Positions 17,875-27,406 of a stretch of DNA of 64,000 bases are shown piece by piece. The position numbers and the translations under genes are program-made. The stretch comes from an uncultured Bacteroidota bacterium (lineage in GTDB: Bacteria > Bacteroidota > Bacteroidia > Bacteroidales > P3): the NCBI GenBank assembly GCA_902771735.1, contig CACXXO010000002.1:93929-157928 (forward strand). The letters are read 5' to 3'. Each line of letters opens with the position of its first letter. The stretch's first letter is position 1. The notes beneath the pieces were generated by a model. The model searched no databases, was not told where the DNA came from, and saw nothing but the letters and a program-made list of their open reading frames with translations.

Positions 17875-19682
17875 TTGTTTGCATTGCTGAGAAACCAAGT
17901 GTGGCGAAGGAGATAGCCAAGGTGTTGGGTGCCAATACCTCGCACGACGGCTATATGGAAGGCAACGGCTACCAGGTGACATGGACCTTCGGTCACCTCT
18001 GCTGCCTCAAGGAGCCGCAGGACTACTGCGACCAGTGGCGCCGCTGGAGCATCGGCTCGTTGCCCATGATTCCTCTCCGTTTCGGCATCAAACTCATCGA
18101 CAACCAAGGCTACGAGAAGCAATTCAAGACCATTGAGCGGCTGATGCAGGCCGCCGACAGTATCATCAACTGCGGCGATGCCGGGCAGGAGGGTGAGCTC
18201 ATCCAGCGGTGGGTGATGCAAAAGGCCAAGGCGAAATGTCCAGTGCAGCGCCTCTGGGTCTCCTCGCTCACCGAAGAAGCTATCCGCGAAGCCTTTTCGC
18301 AGCTCAAGCCGCAGGACGAATATCAGAGCCTCTACGAGGCCGGCCTCTGCCGCGCCATCGGCGACTGGCTCCTCGGCATGAACGCCACGCGCCTCTACAC
18401 CATCCGTTTCGCTCAGGCCAAAGGACAGGTGCTCAGCATCGGACGCGTCCAGACCCCAACACTGGCAATGATTGTCAAACGCCACTTTGAGATTAAGAAC
18501 TTCAAGCCGGAGAAATACTGGATTCTCAGCACCATATACCGCAATGTGGTCTTCAGCTCCACCAAGGGCAAGATCAAGAATGTGGAGGAAGGGCAGAAAG
18601 CCATGGAGTCCATTAAGGGGAAAGACTTCACCGTCACCTCCGTCGAACAAAAGGCCGGCACCGAGGCGCCACCACGCCTTTTCGACCTCACCAGCCTCCA
18701 GGTGGAGTGCAACAAGAAATACTCCTTCTCGGCCGACGACACCCTCAAGCACATCCAGAGTCTCTACGAGAAGAAGCTCACCACCTATCCCCGTGTCGAC
18801 ACCACCTACCTCTCCGACGATATCTATGCCAAATGCCCCGCAATTCTGCAAGGCTTACGCCCCTACGCACCTCTCATTCAGCCTCTCATGGGCAAGAAGC
18901 TGAAGAAAAGCAAGAAGGTCTTCGACAGCTCGAAGGTCACCGACCACCATGCCATCATCCCCACCGGCACCGATCCCTCGACGGTGAGCATCACACTCGA
19001 TGAGAAGCGTGTCTACGACATGGTAGCGCGCCGCTTCATCGCTGTCTTCTACCCTGACTGCAAGTTCTCCACCACCACCGTCATGGGTGCTGTGGAAAAA
19101 CTGGAATTCAAGGCCACCGGCAAGCAGATCCTCGACGAGGGCTGGCGAATGGTCTTCGGCGGCAAATCAGAATCCTCCGAAAACTCTGAAAATTCTGATA
19201 ATGCCGACAAAGAGCAGACCCTTCCCGCCTTCGAGCAGGGCGAGCACGGCCCCCACGAACCCACCCTCACCGAGAAACAGACCACACCTCCCAAGCCCTA
19301 CACCGAAGCCACCCTCCTCCGCGCCATGGAGACGGCTGGCAAGACGGTGGACAACGAAGAGCTGCGCGACGCCCTCAAAGCCAACGGCATCGGCCGTCCC
19401 TCGACGCGTGCCGCCATCATCGAGACGCTCTACAAGCGGCAGTATATACAGAAGGTTCGCAAGAGTCTGGAGCCTACTCCCACAGGCATTGCCCTCATTG
19501 GAGTCATCCAGGAGGAACTCCTCAAGAGCGCCGAACTCACGGGCCAGTGGGAGAAGAAGCTGCGCGACATCGAGGCACACAAGTACGACTCGCACCAGTT
19601 CATCGACGAACTGAAGCAGATGGTCTGCGAGATTATCCAGCAGGTGATGTCCGATGGCACCCGCCGCATGGTCTATCAGTAG
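17871..19682 (+). CDS. topB: DNA topoisomerase III (type IA)
   Basis: A 603-residue type IA topoisomerase that decatenates and relaxes DNA. The N-terminal Toprim domain starts MIVCIAEKPSVAKEIA, and NCGDAGQEGELIQRWVM carries metal-binding acidic residues. The catalytic tyrosine is Y306 in TYPRVDTTYLSDDIY. LRAMETAGKTVDNEELRDA and GIGRPSTRAAIIETL are further signatures. A low-complexity insert (SESSENSENSDN) is near residue 430. No C-terminal zinc fingers are present. It begins inside the prmA stop, so it is coupled to it. Confidence 0.95.
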   Translation: MIVCIAEKPSVAKEIAKVLGANTSHDGYMEGNGYQVTWTFGHLCCLKEPQDYCDQWRRWSIGSLPMIPLRFGIKLIDNQGYEKQFKTIERLMQAADSIINCGDAGQEGELIQRWVMQKAKAKCPVQRLWVSSLTEEAIREAFSQLKPQDEYQSLYEAGLCRAIGDWLLGMNATRLYTIRFAQAKGQVLSIGRVQTPTLAMIVKRHFEIKNFKPEKYWILSTIYRNVVFSSTKGKIKNVEEGQKAMESIKGKDFTVTSVEQKAGTEAPPRLFDLTSLQVECNKKYSFSADDTLKHIQSLYEKKLTTYPRVDTTYLSDDIYAKCPAILQGLRPYAPLIQPLMGKKLKKSKKVFDSSKVTDHHAIIPTGTDPSTVSITLDEKRVYDMVARRFIAVFYPDCKFSTTTVMGAVEKLEFKATGKQILDEGWRMVFGGKSESSENSENSDNADKEQTLPAFEQGEHGPHEPTLTEKQTTPPKPYTEATLLRAMETAGKTVDNEELRDALKANGIGRPSTRAAIIETLYKRQYIQKVRKSLEPTPTGIALIGVIQEELLKSAELTGQWEKKLRDIEAHKYDSHQFIDELKQMVCEIIQQVMSDGTRRMVYQ

Positions 19683-19684
19683 CC

Positions 19685-20398
19685 TTATTCTCCGATAAGA
19701 AACACGGTGTTACGTTTGTGGAGATTAACTTTCTCTCTTTCCGTTTTCCACTTCCCACTCGTGAGCGAGCGGATTTGCTGCGTCGGCAGCGTCAGGTCGC
19801 AAGCCACGCAAATCATCGTCTGCGGGTTCAATGTGGTGCATAATGCCTCGAGCATCTGGTTGTTACGGTAGGGTGCCTCGATGAATATCTGCGTCTGGTG
19901 CTCACGGTGCATTCGTTCCTCGAGGTGGTGGATGGCGGCGGCACGCTTGCTCTTGTCCACCGGCAGGTAGCCCACGAAGGCGAAGTTCTGGCCGTTGAAT
20001 CCCGATGCCATCAGCGCCAGCATCAGCGACGAGGGTCCCACCAGTGGCACCACCTCGATGCCGCGCCGCTGCGCCACCTTGGTAATCATCGCCCCCGGGT
20101 CGGCCACGCAGGGCAGGCCCGCCTCGCTCAACAAGCCGATGTTCTCGCCACGCTCTGCGGCATCCAAATAGCCGCCTATCTCTTCATGGGTGGTATGCTC
20201 GTTAAGCTCCAGGAAGACAGTGTCATCGATAGGGTAGGGGAACCCTGCCTTTTTGAGGAACCGCCGCGCCGTGCGCAGCTCCTCCACGATAAAGGTATGG
20301 CAGGTGGCCAGCAGCTCCAGGTTGTGCGCCGGCAGCGAGCAGCCCATCTCTTCAGCCCCGATGGGCACGGGGAACAGTATCAGCTTTCCTTTTTCCAT
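19685..20398 (-). CDS. RsmI-like SAM-dependent methyltransferase (tetrapyrrole methylase fold)
   Basis: A 237-residue protein of the family that includes RsmI (2'-O-methylation of C1402 in 16S rRNA). Visible motifs: LLSEAGLPCVADPGAMI and VVPLVGPSSLMLALMASG, both typical. It is shorter and diverged at the N-terminus compared with classical RsmI, as in a second Bacteroidota subfamily, so the exact target is uncertain. It ends 2 nt from the convergent topB stop with no terminator between. Confidence 0.85.
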   Translation of the reverse strand: MEKGKLILFPVPIGAEEMGCSLPAHNLELLATCHTFIVEELRTARRFLKKAGFPYPIDDTVFLELNEHTTHEEIGGYLDAAERGENIGLLSEAGLPCVADPGAMITKVAQRRGIEVVPLVGPSSLMLALMASGFNGQNFAFVGYLPVDKSKRAAAIHHLEERMHREHQTQIFIEAPYRNNQMLEALCTTLNPQTMICVACDLTLPTQQIRSLTSGKWKTEREKVNLHKRNTVFLIGE

Positions 20399-20409
20399 AG
20401 TATTCTTTT

Positions 20410-21507
20410 TCAGTGTCGCAGTCGGTCGACACCCACCAGCTCACCTTGGTCGTTGAAGGTGTAGAATGCTTCGGTTCCGAATTCATAATCCTTCCGCATG
20501 ACGGCACCTATCAGCCACTTGCCTTCGATGCGCTCCACCCAGAACACATTCAGCTGCCCTTCGTCGTCGTGCCGCTGCAAGTCCAGCTGCATGATGTTCA
20601 TCATGGTCTCCAGGGCGGGCATCATCGCTGAGAAGTATTCCTCCATGTCTATCTTCTTGTCCCATGTTTCGGCCATCGATGCCACGAAGTTGCCCGTGCT
20701 GTCGAAATAGGCTCGGGGACCGTTGAGTATGTCATAGCAAAACAGTCCGTCTTCTCTGCGTTGCAGATTTTTTGTCATCCGTTGGTCGCAGAAGGTTTTG
20801 GCGGCTTCGGGAAGTTCCTCTTCGTCGATGTAATTAAAGGGAGCGTATACCCCTGAGTAGAAGCGGCTTTTCTTCCGTAGCCCACGAGGCTCTTTGCTAC
20901 GTCCCGGAACCATATAGATGGTGGGGCCGTTGACATCGAACCACTTCAACTTCCGTGCCGTGAGGTCGAAGTCAGCCTGCCAAAAACCGTCACCTCCGTC
21001 GCAAACCTTTATTATCCCTTGCAGGTCTTCCGGCTCATTGCCGAAGTCAAGGAACGTGATGAACAGGTGCCGATGGCCCGCTGGGTCGTCGTAGAAGAGG
21101 TATTGCCGACTGTGGTCGTAGAATCGCGGCGAGGTGAAGCAGATGTGTACCTGTTGGGCCCAATCTACGTAGTCGTTGAGTATGTCAACCATCTGTTGTT
21201 CAGATTTCCGCAACTCCTTCAGCGTGATGCCGCTGAGGGGTGTCACATCTGTTCTGTGCAGATAAAAACTTATGGTCCATCTTGAGAGAAGGGTGTCCGT
21301 GGGTTCCATCAGGCAGCCGATGAACGTCTCCCTATCGCGTATGGTGCGGTAGGAGTAGCCGTCGTCGGGGCCTTCGCCCTTTTCGGCGGTCGACAGGCTC
21401 GTCATCTTCTTGGCCTTCAGCCGTTCTGACACCTCGGCCGTCTGGCGGAGGCTTCCGCAGGCCACCAGCAGCATCGTCAGCGCTATGATGCTCAGTTTTC
21501 CTTTCAT
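20410..21507 (-). CDS. lipoprotein of unknown function
   Basis: 365 residues with signal peptide and lipobox LLVAC (cysteine 17). The rest is soluble, mixed alpha/beta, rich in aromatic residues, without a motif I recognise. Its ATG overlaps the previous stop (TGATG), so it is translationally coupled to the exported protein upstream, and the RsmI-like gene follows after 11 nt. Confidence 0.7.
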   Translation of the reverse strand: MKGKLSIIALTMLLVACGSLRQTAEVSERLKAKKMTSLSTAEKGEGPDDGYSYRTIRDRETFIGCLMEPTDTLLSRWTISFYLHRTDVTPLSGITLKELRKSEQQMVDILNDYVDWAQQVHICFTSPRFYDHSRQYLFYDDPAGHRHLFITFLDFGNEPEDLQGIIKVCDGGDGFWQADFDLTARKLKWFDVNGPTIYMVPGRSKEPRGLRKKSRFYSGVYAPFNYIDEEELPEAAKTFCDQRMTKNLQRREDGLFCYDILNGPRAYFDSTGNFVASMAETWDKKIDMEEYFSAMMPALETMMNIMQLDLQRHDDEGQLNVFWVERIEGKWLIGAVMRKDYEFGTEAFYTFNDQGELVGVDRLRH

Positions 21508-22955
21508 CAGTATCTTTTTTTAGGTGTTCCAAGCACGATTATCTCGCTGATGCAGAGGTCGTCATACTTGTTGCCTTTGATAATGTCTGTGACTTCAAAG
21601 TGTACATCCTTGATATAAGGTGCTCCTCTATAGACATCTGGACTCCAGTGGGTTTCCTCGTTATAATAGTAGTCTTCGTAACGGAGAGAATACTTTATCG
21701 ACGCGTCAATCAGCCCCTGCCAGTCAAAGCTCTTTGGAATGGAAACTTTTCGCACGCTGTTCCAGTAACTGTTGAACGCAGCGGCCTTAATGCTGCATAT
21801 GCGGCTGTTGTTGTACCACGAGGTGGAGTCTTTGCCGTAGCCGGGAACGATGATGATGCCCGTAACCTCAATTGAATCAATCATGTGCAGCGTGAGTCGG
21901 TATTTCCCCTCTTTGTCCGGCCGCAGCACTGTGGCGGTTTTCAGGTCAAAGTCCAAGAGGTTTCCGATGGGGTATTTCTTGTCCACTCCCGAGGGGATGA
22001 TTTCGTAGTGCGACGGGCTGATGCGCATGGCGAGCAACTGGTTGACAGTGCGTTTTGCATTATCATAATATTGATAACCCATTTTGAAAGGCTCGGCTTT
22101 CGCCAGATCCACATCTTTCAGTGTCAGCGTCCAGCGGCTGTCAGAGGTGTTCTCCATGGGAAATCCTTTGCCGAAGCCCAAATATTCAGCCTTGTTTCTC
22201 ATCCCGATCGTGTCCACTTCAATAAAGAGTTCGTCCACATAGCCGTTGCCCCAGTAGGAGGCTGGGCAGAAGTCGTATTCAAAGGTGGCATAGTCCTGAG
22301 TGCTCTCAAAGATTTCCATCGCTTCGCCCCAAACACCCACTGCGTTGTGGATGCGATAGCTGACGACAAGCTCTACCACCTCTCCGGCTTTGATATTCAG
22401 CGAGGTATAGTACCAGCGGCGGTTCAGGTCGCACTCCACGGTGAAGAATCCGCCGGCATCCCCCACGCTGTCCCACAAGGCTTGGGGTTCTCCCTCCTCA
22501 TGTAACGATTCCGGCAGCGGATGCCCGTGGCGGAGCACCGTGTCGGCCGAGAAAAACGTGATAAGTTCTTCTCCGTCAAGGGAAAAATAGACATCCTGAA
22601 TATAGCGTTCTCTCCAGCCCACCTCCTGGCCGTAGTCGTCGGTGAAGGGTTGCACTGTGGCCAACCCGACGCTGTCCTGGCTTCCGTACCAGTCTATCGG
22701 GAATCCATACCAGAGGTTCTCCAAGGTCTTCTCCGTGGTGTTCTGCAGCAGGTATTTCACCTCCACGTTGGTATAGCGGCCGTCGGGCGTGAAGCGCGCC
22801 TCCTCGCGTATCAACCTCACCTCGGGGCAGTGGCGCATCACCGGAGTTCGTGATAGTCGCATGGCCGACAACTCAATCACCGGGCCGCCGTTGGCATTGG
22901 CGGCAAAGGGTGTGAGCATCAGCGCGATAAAGGTTAAAAGGAACAATCTCCTCAT
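21507..22955 (-). CDS. exported protein with a NADase-type glycan-binding-like C-terminal domain
   Basis: 482 residues from ATG 22955. That start gives a clean signal peptide (MRRLFLLTFIALMLTPFAANA); a longer reading frame to 23072 runs through the promoter. The N-terminal half, with conserved prolines and aromatics (NLWYGFPIDWYG), resembles DUF4424-like beta domains. Residues about 345-480 match the NADase-type glycan-binding pattern: NLLDFDLKTATV, VTGIIIVPGYGKD, WYNNSRICSIKAA. It is probably periplasmic or surface carbohydrate binding; function unknown. Confidence 0.68.
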   Translation of the reverse strand: MRRLFLLTFIALMLTPFAANANGGPVIELSAMRLSRTPVMRHCPEVRLIREEARFTPDGRYTNVEVKYLLQNTTEKTLENLWYGFPIDWYGSQDSVGLATVQPFTDDYGQEVGWRERYIQDVYFSLDGEELITFFSADTVLRHGHPLPESLHEEGEPQALWDSVGDAGGFFTVECDLNRRWYYTSLNIKAGEVVELVVSYRIHNAVGVWGEAMEIFESTQDYATFEYDFCPASYWGNGYVDELFIEVDTIGMRNKAEYLGFGKGFPMENTSDSRWTLTLKDVDLAKAEPFKMGYQYYDNAKRTVNQLLAMRISPSHYEIIPSGVDKKYPIGNLLDFDLKTATVLRPDKEGKYRLTLHMIDSIEVTGIIIVPGYGKDSTSWYNNSRICSIKAAAFNSYWNSVRKVSIPKSFDWQGLIDASIKYSLRYEDYYYNEETHWSPDVYRGAPYIKDVHFEVTDIIKGNKYDDLCISEIIVLGTPKKRY

Positions 22956-22970
22956 CTCTTTTATTTTTTG

Positions 22971-23002
22971 CAAATATACATAATTTTTTCTTCTCAGGGC
23001 AA
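22971..23002 (-). promoter_or_regulatory. promoter of the 22955-19685 operon
   Basis: TATATTTG on the minus strand (22971-22978) with TTG 21 nt upstream (23000-23002), 15 nt before the chosen start codon. This supports ATG 22955 as the start. Confidence 0.6.
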
Positions 23003-23130
23003 TAAAAAGCCCTTTTTTTTGTTTAAAGGTACGTCGGATTCGGAGAGCGTACATATATAATATAAAAGCCAAAATGCCGTTTCTCTATAACCGACCTGTT
23101 TTTTTTAACATAGTTTAACAATAGTGCCCT

Positions 23131-24273
23131 ATGAACAGAATCATTTCAACCATCGCCGTAACTCTCTTGTTTGCAATGCAATCGTGCAACGCTCAACCTG
23201 CCGATACGCCTGCTTCCCAACCCTCTGCCATCGAAACCCAGCAGTCCGCTTCCCGTCCCAGCCTCACCCTCACCGACTTCACCGATGTCGCCGCCGCCAC
23301 CATCGACGGCGTGGTGCACATCAAGACCGAGATGACGCAGCTCACGCCGCTCTACCAGTCGTTCTTCGGCTTCATCATCGAGCGTGGGGTGCAGCGCCAA
23401 ACCTATAGCGCCTACGGCTCCGGCGTCATCATCACCACCGACGGCTACATCCTCACCAACAACCACGTGGTACAGGATGCCGAGCGCATCACCGTCACCC
23501 TCAACGACCGTCGCGAACTGCCCGCCAAGCTCGTCGGCAACGACCCCGCCACTGACCTCGCCGTCATCAAAGTCGAGGCTGAAAACTTGACCTACATCCC
23601 CTTCGGTAACAGCGACCTCGTGCGCATCGGTGAGCCTGTCCTCGCCATCGGCAACCCCTTCAACCTCACTTCCACCGTCACCTCCGGCATCATCAGCGCC
23701 AAAGCCCGCAACATGCACATCATCGACAACCCACGCACCAATGAAACCCCTCTCGAATCCTTCCTCCAGACCGATGCCGCCGTCAACTCCGGCAACTCCG
23801 GCGGCGCCCTCGTCAACTCCCGCGCCCAACTCATAGGCATCGTCACCGCCATCGCCTCCGGCAACAGCGGCAACTACATCGGCTACTCCTTCGCCATCCC
23901 CTCCAACCTCGCTCTCAAAGTCGCCCTCGACCTCCAGCACTATGGTTACGTCCAGCGCGGTTACCTCGGAGTCCAGGTCGCCGAAGTCGACGCCTCCGTC
24001 GCACGCCAAACCAGCGCCCGCGACACCAAAGGACTCTATGTCTTGAAAGTCAACCCCCAAGGTGCTGCCGACCGCGCGGGCATCCTCACTGGCGACATCA
24101 TCCTCCGCGTCGCCGGCAAAGAAGTCAACACCTTCTCCGAAATGATGGAAGAGCTCGGCCTCTTCTCCCCGGGCGACCAAGTCGACGTCGAATATGTCCG
24201 CAACGGTAACTCTCATGTCACCAAAGCCCAACTCCGCAACCACATGGGCAACACCGACATCATCCGCAAATAA
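23131..24273 (+). CDS. HtrA/DegP-like serine protease with one PDZ domain
   Basis: A 380-residue envelope protease for damaged proteins. The N-terminus MNRIISTIAVTLLFAMQSC is a signal peptide, possibly with a lipobox at C19. The catalytic triad is H112 (NNHVVQD), D142 (ATDLAVIKV) and S223 (NSGNSGGALVN). A single PDZ domain occupies about 275-375 (GYLGVQVAEV, GAADRAGILTGDIILRVAG), so the architecture is closer to DegS/HhoB than to two-PDZ DegP. The gene has unusually strong C use at codon third positions, and a MATE gene follows 9 nt later. Confidence 0.95.
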   Translation: MNRIISTIAVTLLFAMQSCNAQPADTPASQPSAIETQQSASRPSLTLTDFTDVAAATIDGVVHIKTEMTQLTPLYQSFFGFIIERGVQRQTYSAYGSGVIITTDGYILTNNHVVQDAERITVTLNDRRELPAKLVGNDPATDLAVIKVEAENLTYIPFGNSDLVRIGEPVLAIGNPFNLTSTVTSGIISAKARNMHIIDNPRTNETPLESFLQTDAAVNSGNSGGALVNSRAQLIGIVTAIASGNSGNYIGYSFAIPSNLALKVALDLQHYGYVQRGYLGVQVAEVDASVARQTSARDTKGLYVLKVNPQGAADRAGILTGDIILRVAGKEVNTFSEMMEELGLFSPGDQVDVEYVRNGNSHVTKAQLRNHMGNTDIIRK

Positions 24274-24282
24274 CCTCCCCCC

Positions 24283-25647
24283 TTGAACCTCGAAGACAAA
24301 TACAACCAGATGACCACCAAGCCCGTCAAAAGCTTGGTCTGCAAAATGGCCGTGCCCACCATCATCGCCATGGTCACCACCGCCCTCTACAACATTGTCG
24401 ACGCCGCCTTCATCGGCCGCCTCAGCACCCCGGCCACCGCTGGCATCGGCATCTCCTTCGCCTACATGACCTTTATCCAAGCTCTCGGGTTCTACTTCGG
24501 ACACGGCAGCGGCAATCACATCTCCAGAGCGTTAGGCGCCAAGAATGTGTCTTCGGCGTCGGTTGTGGCCACTGTTGGTTTCATCACTCCCTTCCTTTTG
24601 GGAGCGGTGGCAGCGCTATTCTTCCTGCCCAATCTTGGATGGCTGAGCCGCATCCTCGGTGCCCCGGAAGATGTGGTACCCTATGCTAATGATTATCTGC
24701 GCTATATCGTTCTTGCTACGCCGTTCATGATGTCTGCTCTTACCCTCAACAACCAACTTCGTCTCCAAGGAAACGCTCAGTTCGGTATGGTGGGTATTGT
24801 CAGCGGTGCCATCCTCAATATTGCTCTCGATCCACTTTTTATTTTCACTTTTGACATGGGGGTGAGCGGTGCTTCTCTGGCCACAGCCATCAGTCAGATC
24901 TTTGCCTGGTGCCTACTTTTGTCTGGAACTTTCCGTCCTGAAAGTGTGCACATAAGATTGCTCGACTTCAAGCCTTCGTTGAAAGTATATTATGAGATAT
25001 TCAGAGGCGGACTTCCTTCTCTTTTTCGGCAGGTGTTCAACTGTGCTGCCGCCGTTTCGCTGAACTATTGTGCCAAACTTTATGCCGCTCCGGGACAGGA
25101 GGCGAGTGCAGTCGCAGCCTTCGCTGTCGTCACTCGCATCATGATGTTCGCCTTCAGTGTCGTGTTGGGCTTCTCTCAGGGATTCCAGCCTGTATGTGGC
25201 TACAACTATGGGGCCAAGCTCTATGGCCGTGTGCGTGAGTCGTGGCTCTTCGCCACCTGTATAGGCACGGCCTTCTTGCTCGTTATCTCTTCTGTCGGCC
25301 TATTGTTCGCACCACAGATAGTTGCACTCTTCCGCGCCGAAGACCCCGTGCTTATCGATATTGGCGCCGTCACCCTCCGCTGGCAGTGCGCAGCCTTCCC
25401 CCTGGTGGCCCTCTTCACCACCACAGGCATGCTCTTCCAGAACATCCGCTTCACCGGCCCCGCCACGCTGCTAAGTGTCTGCCGCAACGGTCTCTTCTTC
25501 CTTCCGGCATTGCTCTTACTGCCCCTCTGGCTCGGCATGACGGGGGTACAGATGGCACAGGCCGTCGCCGACCTCCTCTCCTTCCTCCTCTGCATCCCCT
25601 ACGCAATCTGGATTAACCGCAAACTAAAGAATCTTAACAATTGTTAA
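24283..25647 (+). CDS. MATE family efflux transporter
   Basis: About 454 residues and 12 hydrophobic segments, a cation-coupled drug/metabolite exporter of the inner membrane. N-terminal VKSLVCKMAVPTIIAMV and GFSQGFQPVCGYNYGAK are typical. I chose TTG 24283, because the segment before the first ATG (24310) resembles the conserved N-terminus of homologues; ATG 24310 is the alternative. Codon use changes along the gene: C-ending codons dominate near the start and end, with a more mixed middle. Confidence 0.9.
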   Translation: MNLEDKYNQMTTKPVKSLVCKMAVPTIIAMVTTALYNIVDAAFIGRLSTPATAGIGISFAYMTFIQALGFYFGHGSGNHISRALGAKNVSSASVVATVGFITPFLLGAVAALFFLPNLGWLSRILGAPEDVVPYANDYLRYIVLATPFMMSALTLNNQLRLQGNAQFGMVGIVSGAILNIALDPLFIFTFDMGVSGASLATAISQIFAWCLLLSGTFRPESVHIRLLDFKPSLKVYYEIFRGGLPSLFRQVFNCAAAVSLNYCAKLYAAPGQEASAVAAFAVVTRIMMFAFSVVLGFSQGFQPVCGYNYGAKLYGRVRESWLFATCIGTAFLLVISSVGLLFAPQIVALFRAEDPVLIDIGAVTLRWQCAAFPLVALFTTTGMLFQNIRFTGPATLLSVCRNGLFFLPALLLLPLWLGMTGVQMAQAVADLLSFLLCIPYAIWINRKLKNLNNC

Positions 25648-25648
25648 G
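25633..25648. repeat. perfect 16-bp palindrome over the MATE stop codon
   Basis: CTTAACAATTGTTAAG contains the stop codon TAA (25645-25647). It lies 27 nt ahead of the terminator and is a possible protein-binding site or chance AT palindrome. Confidence 0.6.
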
Positions 25649-25675
25649 TTAAATTTCCAAGCGAAAAATACTCCA

Positions 25676-25707
25676 GGGCACCTCTTATTCCACAGGTGCC
25701 CTTTTTT
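25676..25707 (+). terminator. intrinsic terminator after the MATE gene
   Basis: GGGCACCT (25676-25683) pairs with AGGTGCCC (25694-25701), followed by six T. Confidence 0.93.
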
Positions 25708-25744
25708 CTTGCCTAATCCTTTGTACCACATACGTATGAACTCC

Positions 25745-25819
25745 CTACCATCTCCTTACCAACTCCTAACCAACTCCTACCACGGTAGGTGTTGATAGGG
25801 TTGTGGTAGGTAGTTGATA
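25745..25819. repeat. palindromic 11-nt-unit repeat, copy B
   Basis: Left units CTACCATCTCC, TTACCAACTCC, TAACCAACTCC; centre TACC-AC-GGTA (25778-25787); right units GGTGTTGATAG, GGTTGTGGTAG, GTAGTTGATAT. More degenerate than copy A but with the same register. It lies between the MATE terminator and the sufB promoter. Confidence 0.88.
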
Positions 25820-25898
25820 TTTAAGAGTTGTTAACATTTTGTCTTTCGGGTAGTTTTCATTGTTGATAAAAATACCGCCGTATGTCGTTCTTTTTTCG

Positions 25899-25906
25899 TA
25901 TTTTTG
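25899..25906 (+). promoter_or_regulatory. -7 box of the sufB promoter
   Basis: TATTTTTG fits TAnnTTTG and lies 27 nt upstream of the sufB ATG. No clear -33 element is seen. Confidence 0.55.
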
Positions 25907-25933
25907 CAACCGAAAAGTTATTTTTTTAATATA

Positions 25934-27379
25934 ATGGACAACGACGAAAAAAATATAATTCAGGAAGTTACAAGTGAAGAGTATAAATGGGGATTTACTA
26001 CCGATATTGACACCGAGACGATCCGCAAAGGGTTGGACGAAGATATCGTGCGTTTGATTTCGAAGAAGAAGGGCGAGCCCGAGTGGCTGCTCGAGTTCCG
26101 CCTCGAGGCGTTCCGCCGCTGGCAGAAGATGAAGGAGCCGGACTGGGCCCACTTGGAGTATGAGTCTCCGAACTATCAGGACATCATCTACTTTGCTGCT
26201 CCCAAGCAGGAGAAAAAGAAGAGCATGGACGAGGTAGACCCCGAACTGCTGGCCACCTTCGACAAGCTCGGTATCCCGTTGCGTGAGCGCGAGGCGCTGG
26301 CCGGAGTGGCCTACGATGCCATCATGGACTCCGTGAGCGTGAAGACCACCAGCCAGAAAGCCCTCGAGGAGAAGGGCATCATCTTCATGCCCATCAGCGA
26401 GGCCGTGCAAAAACACCCCGACCTGGTTCGCAAGTATTTAGGTTCCGTGGTGCCGTCGACCGACAACTTCTTCGCCGCCTTGAACAGCGCCGTCTTCAGC
26501 GACGGCTCCTTCTGCTACATCCCCAAGGGGGTGCGCTGCCCGATGGAACTGAGCAGCTATTTCCGCATCAACGCCAAGGGCACAGGCCAGTTCGAGCGCA
26601 CGCTGATAGTGGCCGATGAGGGTGCCTACGTCTCCTACATGGAAGGCTGCACGGCTCCGCAGCGCGATGAGAACCAGCTGCATGCCGCCATCGTGGAGAT
26701 TGTGGTGATGAAGGATGCCGAGGTGAAGTACAGCACGGTGCAGAACTGGTACCCGGGCGACAAGGATGGCAAGGGCGGCATCTACAACTTCGTCACCAAG
26801 CGCGGCATCTGCAAGGGGTCGCACTCGAAGCTCAGCTGGACGCAGGTGGAGACGGGTTCTGCCGTCACGTGGAAATATCCGTCGTGCATACTGCAGGGAG
26901 ATGATTCCACGGCAGAGTTCTATTCTGTCGCTGTGACGAACAACTACCAGCAGGCCGACACCGGTACCAAGATGATACATGTGGGCAAAAACACCCATTC
27001 GACCATCATGAGCAAGGGCATCTCGGCTGGCAAGAGCCACAACTCGTACCGCGGACTGGTGCAGATAGGCAAGGGAGCTGACAATGCGAGGAACTACTCG
27101 CAGTGCGACAGTCTGTTGCTTGGCGACCAGTGCGGCGCCCACACTTGGCCCTACATCAAGGCCGACAACCACACCGCCATCCTCGAGCACGAGGCTACCA
27201 CAAGCAAAATATCTGAGGACCAGCTCTTCTACTGCCAGCAGCGCGGCATCAGTCCCGAGAGTGCCGTGGGCCTCATCGTCAACGGCTACGCCAAGGATGT
27301 GCTGAAGAAACTCCCTATGGAGTTCGCCGTCGAGGCGCAGAAACTTTTATCGATATCTCTGGAAGGAAGCGTAGGGTGA
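25934..27379 (+). CDS. sufB: Fe-S cluster assembly scaffold SufB
   Basis: A 481-residue scaffold subunit of the SUF system, which builds Fe-S clusters with SufC and SufD. Typical features: N-terminal [32 protein letters not shown], then the beta-helix core with [16 protein letters not shown] and [18 protein letters not shown]. Start ATG 25934 follows the -7 box; an upstream in-frame TTG lies in the promoter itself. SufC and SufD are not adjacent: the next genes are a TonB-C lipoprotein and an RNA methylase. Window hydrogenases would need such clusters. Confidence 0.97.
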   Translation: MDNDEKNIIQEVTSEEYKWGFTTDIDTETIRKGLDEDIVRLISKKKGEPEWLLEFRLEAFRRWQKMKEPDWAHLEYESPNYQDIIYFAAPKQEKKKSMDEVDPELLATFDKLGIPLREREALAGVAYDAIMDSVSVKTTSQKALEEKGIIFMPISEAVQKHPDLVRKYLGSVVPSTDNFFAALNSAVFSDGSFCYIPKGVRCPMELSSYFRINAKGTGQFERTLIVADEGAYVSYMEGCTAPQRDENQLHAAIVEIVVMKDAEVKYSTVQNWYPGDKDGKGGIYNFVTKRGICKGSHSKLSWTQVETGSAVTWKYPSCILQGDDSTAEFYSVAVTNNYQQADTGTKMIHVGKNTHSTIMSKGISAGKSHNSYRGLVQIGKGADNARNYSQCDSLLLGDQCGAHTWPYIKADNHTAILEHEATTSKISEDQLFYCQQRGISPESAVGLIVNGYAKDVLKKLPMEFAVEAQKLLSISLEGSVG

Positions 27380-27406
27380 GAATTGAGAATTAAGAATTAA
27401 GAATTG
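27377..27406. repeat. AT-rich AATTGAGAATTAAGAATT repeat after sufB
   Basis: Three copies of an AATT(G/A)AGAATT-like unit fill the gap between sufB and the next gene and include its TTG start codon. Related sequence occurs inside coding regions at 14098-14130, 39040-39070 and 42862-42898. Confidence 0.7.

Noticed and set aside
22996-23020. AGGGC/GCCCT hairpin with T-run on the plus strand as a terminator
   Set aside because: No plus-strand gene lies upstream; it overlaps the -33 region of the minus-strand promoter and has only a 5-bp stem.
22956-23072. Longer N-terminus for the 22955 protein
   Set aside because: It would run through the promoter and bury a clean signal peptide.
25904-25933. 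Upstream TTG start for sufB
   Set aside because: The TTG is part of the -7 promoter box.
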